From the NCBI GenBank assembly GCA_900547585.1, contig URHD01000017.1, forward strand, positions 1 to 29,257: DNA of 29,257 nt. The letters are read 5' to 3'. Shown here one piece after another: positions 27,018 to 29,257 of this stretch. The stretch is from an uncultured bacterium. GTDB lineage: Bacteria; Cyanobacteriota; Vampirovibrionia; Gastranaerophilales; Gastranaerophilaceae. Positions within the stretch are counted from its first letter, which is position 1; every line of letters begins with the position of its first letter. The notes under the pieces were generated by a model. That model was not told the origin of the DNA and did not search any database. It saw nothing but the letters and a program-made list of their open reading frames with translations. The position numbers were made by a program, and so were the translations under genes.

Positions 27018-28991
27018 GTGAGTATCGACATGGAAGAAAAATTGTGTTTGTCCGAAAACGCCCTCAAAGTACTTGAAAAAAGATACCTGAAAAGGGATAA
27101 AGACGGAAAACCTACCGAAACAGCAAAAGACTTGTTTTTAAGAGTTGCATCAACACTCGCAAACGCTGACAAGCAATTCGGCGCAAGCGATGAAGAAATC
27201 AAAAAAACAACAAAAAAATTCTACGATTTTATAACACACCGCTATTTCATGCCCAATTCGCCGACCCTGATGAACGCAGGACGCGAACTCGGACAGCTTG
27301 CGGCATGCTTCGTGCTTCCTGTTGAGGATTCGCTCGAGGGAATTTTTGAAACAGTTAAAAACACCGCCCTTATTCATAAATCAGGCGGCGGAACAGGTTT
27401 TTCTTTCTCAAGATTAAGACCCAAAAACGACGTTGTTCGCTCAACAATGGGTGTTTCTTCAGGGCCCGTAAGCTTTATGGAAGTTTTCAACGCTGCAACT
27501 GAAGCAGTTAAGCAGGGCGGCACAAGACGTGGTGCAAATATGGGCATTTTGCGCGTTGACCACCCCGATATCCTTGATTTTATCAACTGCAAGTCAGATA
27601 ACTTCAAATTGAACAACTTCAACATCTCTGTAGCCATTACAGATAAATTCATGGAAGCCTTAAAAGCAGGCACTGATTACGAATTAATCCACCCGAGAAC
27701 AAAACAGGCGGTCGGAAAACTCAGCGCAAAGGCAGTATTTGACCTTATCGTTGACGGCGCGTGGAGAAACGGCGAACCGGGCATCATTTTCATCGACAAA
27801 ATGAACTATGATAACCCGACCCCGTTAATCGGTGACATCGAATCAACAAACCCCTGCGGCGAAGTTCCGCTTTTGCCTTACGAAGCCTGCAATCTGGGTT
27901 CAATTAACCTCGGATTGATGCTCAAAGGCGAAAAAGGCAATTTAAGCGTTGATTGGGACAAACTTGCTGAAGTCACAAAAATGGCAATCCATTTCCTCGA
28001 CAATGTAATCGCTATCAACAACTACCCGCTTCCGCAAATCTCTGAAATGGTTCAAAACAACCGCAAAATCGGGCTTGGCGTAATGGGATGGGCAGATATG
28101 CTTATGCAGCTGGGCATCGGATACAACTCCGAAGAAGGCACAAAGCTCGCTGCGCAGGTTATGGAGTTTATTGATTACCATTCAAAAGTAAAATCAATCG
28201 AATTTGCTCAAACCAGAGGCAGATTTAACAACTTTAAAGGCAGCATTTACGACGGTCAAAACTGGCTGACAAAAAAATACAAAGGCAAATCAGCCGGAAT
28301 GATTACGGATGAAATGTGGGCAGAACTCGACGAACAAATCGCAAAAGTCGGTATCAGAAACGCCACAACAACCTGCATCGCGCCGACCGGCACGATTTCA
28401 ATGATTGCGAGCGCATCAGGCGGCGTAGAACCGCTGTTCGGGCTTGTTTTCATCCGCGACGTAATGGACGGAACAAAATTAATCGAAGTTAACCCGATTT
28501 TTGAAGCTTACGCAAAAGAACACGGATTCTACTCCGATGAATTGATGACAAAAATCTCAATCGACGGCACACTCGCTCATTGTGACAATGTTCCGGACGA
28601 AGCAAAGAGAATTTTCGTTGCGGCGCATGACGTTTCGCCTTACTGGCACGTAAAAATGCAGGCTGCATTCCAACTCCATACCGACAACGCCGTTTCTAAA
28701 ACGGTAAACTTTGAAGAAAACGCTTCAAGACAGGATGTTGCGGATTCTTACCTGCTTGCTTATGAAAACAACCTCAAAGGCATTACTGTTTACAGAAACA
28801 ACTCAAGACAGTTCCAGCCGATGAACCTTGAGAAAAAAGACGACAAAAAAATGCCCGAAATCAAGGCAATCGACGCTGTTGAAGAGCAGCATCAGGGCGA
28901 AGAACACAAATGTCCCGAATGCGGCGCTGTTCTTGGCTACGGCGAAGGGTGCTTTATCTGCTTGAACTGCGGATATTCCGGTTGTTCATAG
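27018..28991 (+). CDS. nrdJ: B12-dependent (class II) ribonucleotide reductase
   Basis: NrdJ reduces ribonucleotides to deoxyribonucleotides using adenosylcobalamin as radical source, so it needs no oxygen. Seen: Cys97 in LAACFVLPVED and Cys291 in YEACNLGS as the redox pair, Cys280 as thiyl-radical residue in NPCGE (with N278 and E282), and APTGTISMIASASGG in the phosphate-binding region. The C-terminus is a zinc-ribbon tail, CPECGAVLGYGEGCFICLNC, then a final CS. There is no N-terminal ATP cone. The 657-aa length is typical of the adenosylcobalamin-dependent family. The GTG start has GGGGAG upstream at suitable spacing; an ATG four codons in is the alternative. It is monocistronic with its own terminator. 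Confidence 0.95.
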   Translation: MSIDMEEKLCLSENALKVLEKRYLKRDKDGKPTETAKDLFLRVASTLANADKQFGASDEEIKKTTKKFYDFITHRYFMPNSPTLMNAGRELGQLAACFVLPVEDSLEGIFETVKNTALIHKSGGGTGFSFSRLRPKNDVVRSTMGVSSGPVSFMEVFNAATEAVKQGGTRRGANMGILRVDHPDILDFINCKSDNFKLNNFNISVAITDKFMEALKAGTDYELIHPRTKQAVGKLSAKAVFDLIVDGAWRNGEPGIIFIDKMNYDNPTPLIGDIESTNPCGEVPLLPYEACNLGSINLGLMLKGEKGNLSVDWDKLAEVTKMAIHFLDNVIAINNYPLPQISEMVQNNRKIGLGVMGWADMLMQLGIGYNSEEGTKLAAQVMEFIDYHSKVKSIEFAQTRGRFNNFKGSIYDGQNWLTKKYKGKSAGMITDEMWAELDEQIAKVGIRNATTTCIAPTGTISMIASASGGVEPLFGLVFIRDVMDGTKLIEVNPIFEAYAKEHGFYSDELMTKISIDGTLAHCDNVPDEAKRIFVAAHDVSPYWHVKMQAAFQLHTDNAVSKTVNFEENASRQDVADSYLLAYENNLKGITVYRNNSRQFQPMNLEKKDDKKMPEIKAIDAVEEQHQGEEHKCPECGAVLGYGEGCFICLNCGYSGCS

Positions 28992-29070
28992 ACTGCGTAA
29001 GCCGGAGTGAAGCCTTGCAGGGCTTTGCACAGGCAAAGACAGTAAAGACGCAACTTAAAATTTATAAAAT

Positions 29071-29102
29071 AAAAAGCGGGATTTTTTAATCCCGTTTTTT
29101 TT
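29071..29102 (+). terminator. Terminator of nrdJ
   Basis: CGGGATT/AATCCCG with a TTTT loop, followed by eight T residues, 85 bases past the nrdJ stop. A smaller CTTTGC/GCAAAG hairpin (29023-29038) precedes it. Confidence 0.85.
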
Positions 29103-29257
29103 ATTGGTGGGAACCACTTCGTTTTTCCCACCCTACATCCCGGCGTCGGTTGGAAAAATGGTAGTTTTTTTATTGATGAATCACTTCGTTTTTCCCACCC
29201 TACTTACCGGCACCGGTTGAAAAATGGTAGGGTGGGAATAGCGCAGCGGTTCCCACC
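29103..29257. repeat. Tandem GGTGGGAA-type hairpin repeats at window end
   Basis: Two consecutive 67-base units (about 29103-29169 and 29170-29236) each hold a short hairpin unit (left arm GGTGGGAA mutated to GATGAAT- in the second), then CGG..TCGGTT/CACCGGTT and GAAAAATGGTAG. A third hairpin in opposite orientation, GTAGGGTGGGAATAGCGC to TTCCCACC (29227-29257), runs into the window edge, so the array may continue. Confidence 0.75.

Overview
The window looks like chromosomal DNA of a strictly anaerobic bacterium of moderate-to-low GC. My best guess is a gut Melainabacteria/Vampirovibrionia lineage (Gastranaerophilales-like, non-photosynthetic relatives of Cyanobacteria). This is inference from the gene set: an oxygen-scavenging flavodiiron protein, a B12-dependent (class II) ribonucleotide reductase, a FixC/FixX pair, a surface protein with SLH domains, and many short intergenic repeats. 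No 16S or ribosomal protein gene is present to settle it. I see no phage, IS transposase, CRISPR array, tRNA or rRNA.

Layout, with most genes on the minus strand. 1-2091: gmk and tpiA, separated by a 665-base gap full of hairpin repeats. 2092-2693: a second repeat-filled gap. 2694-5091: a lone fusA (EF-G) and a small hypothetical gene. 5205-5645: two tandem 71-aa HTH genes on the plus strand. 5879-7999: a secreted, very cysteine-rich SLH protein. 8210-8553: two tiny overlapping membrane-protein genes on the plus strand. 8610-8810: a small hypothetical gene. 8879-14855: a division/cell-wall block transcribed murF-mraY-murD-ftsW-murG. 15023-19367: a tight operon fixC-fixX-hypothetical-recJ running toward murF. 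19485-20014: a small hypothetical gene divergent from an HTH regulator. 20098-22239: a bifunctional class A penicillin-binding protein. 22291-23466: the flavodiiron protein. 23467-23963: a 497-base gap with three long hairpins. 23964-26570: an M16 peptidase. 26571-27017: a 447-base gap with a nested repeat. 27018-28991: nrdJ. The window ends in tandem hairpin repeats.

How the genes work together: MurF, MraY, MurD and MurG build lipid II and FtsW-type SEDS protein plus the class A PBP polymerise and cross-link it. Gmk and NrdJ feed nucleotide pools, TpiA is glycolytic and EF-G translational. FprA removes O2 or NO, and FixC/FixX would move electrons to or from quinone.

The most unusual signal is intergenic. 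Four gaps of about 450-670 bases carry no gene but hold several families of long palindromes, 19-30 bp in the arm. In two families the central (loop) module is nearly identical between copies, while the arms differ in sequence yet stay almost perfectly self-complementary. Different families share a flanking motif (TGTGGCGT), are nested in each other, and mix with a shorter GGTGGGAA..TTCCCACC repeat. I regard this as the best candidate for an undescribed element system. A second recurring feature is -10 boxes only 6-12 bases before start codons, which suggests leaderless mRNAs.
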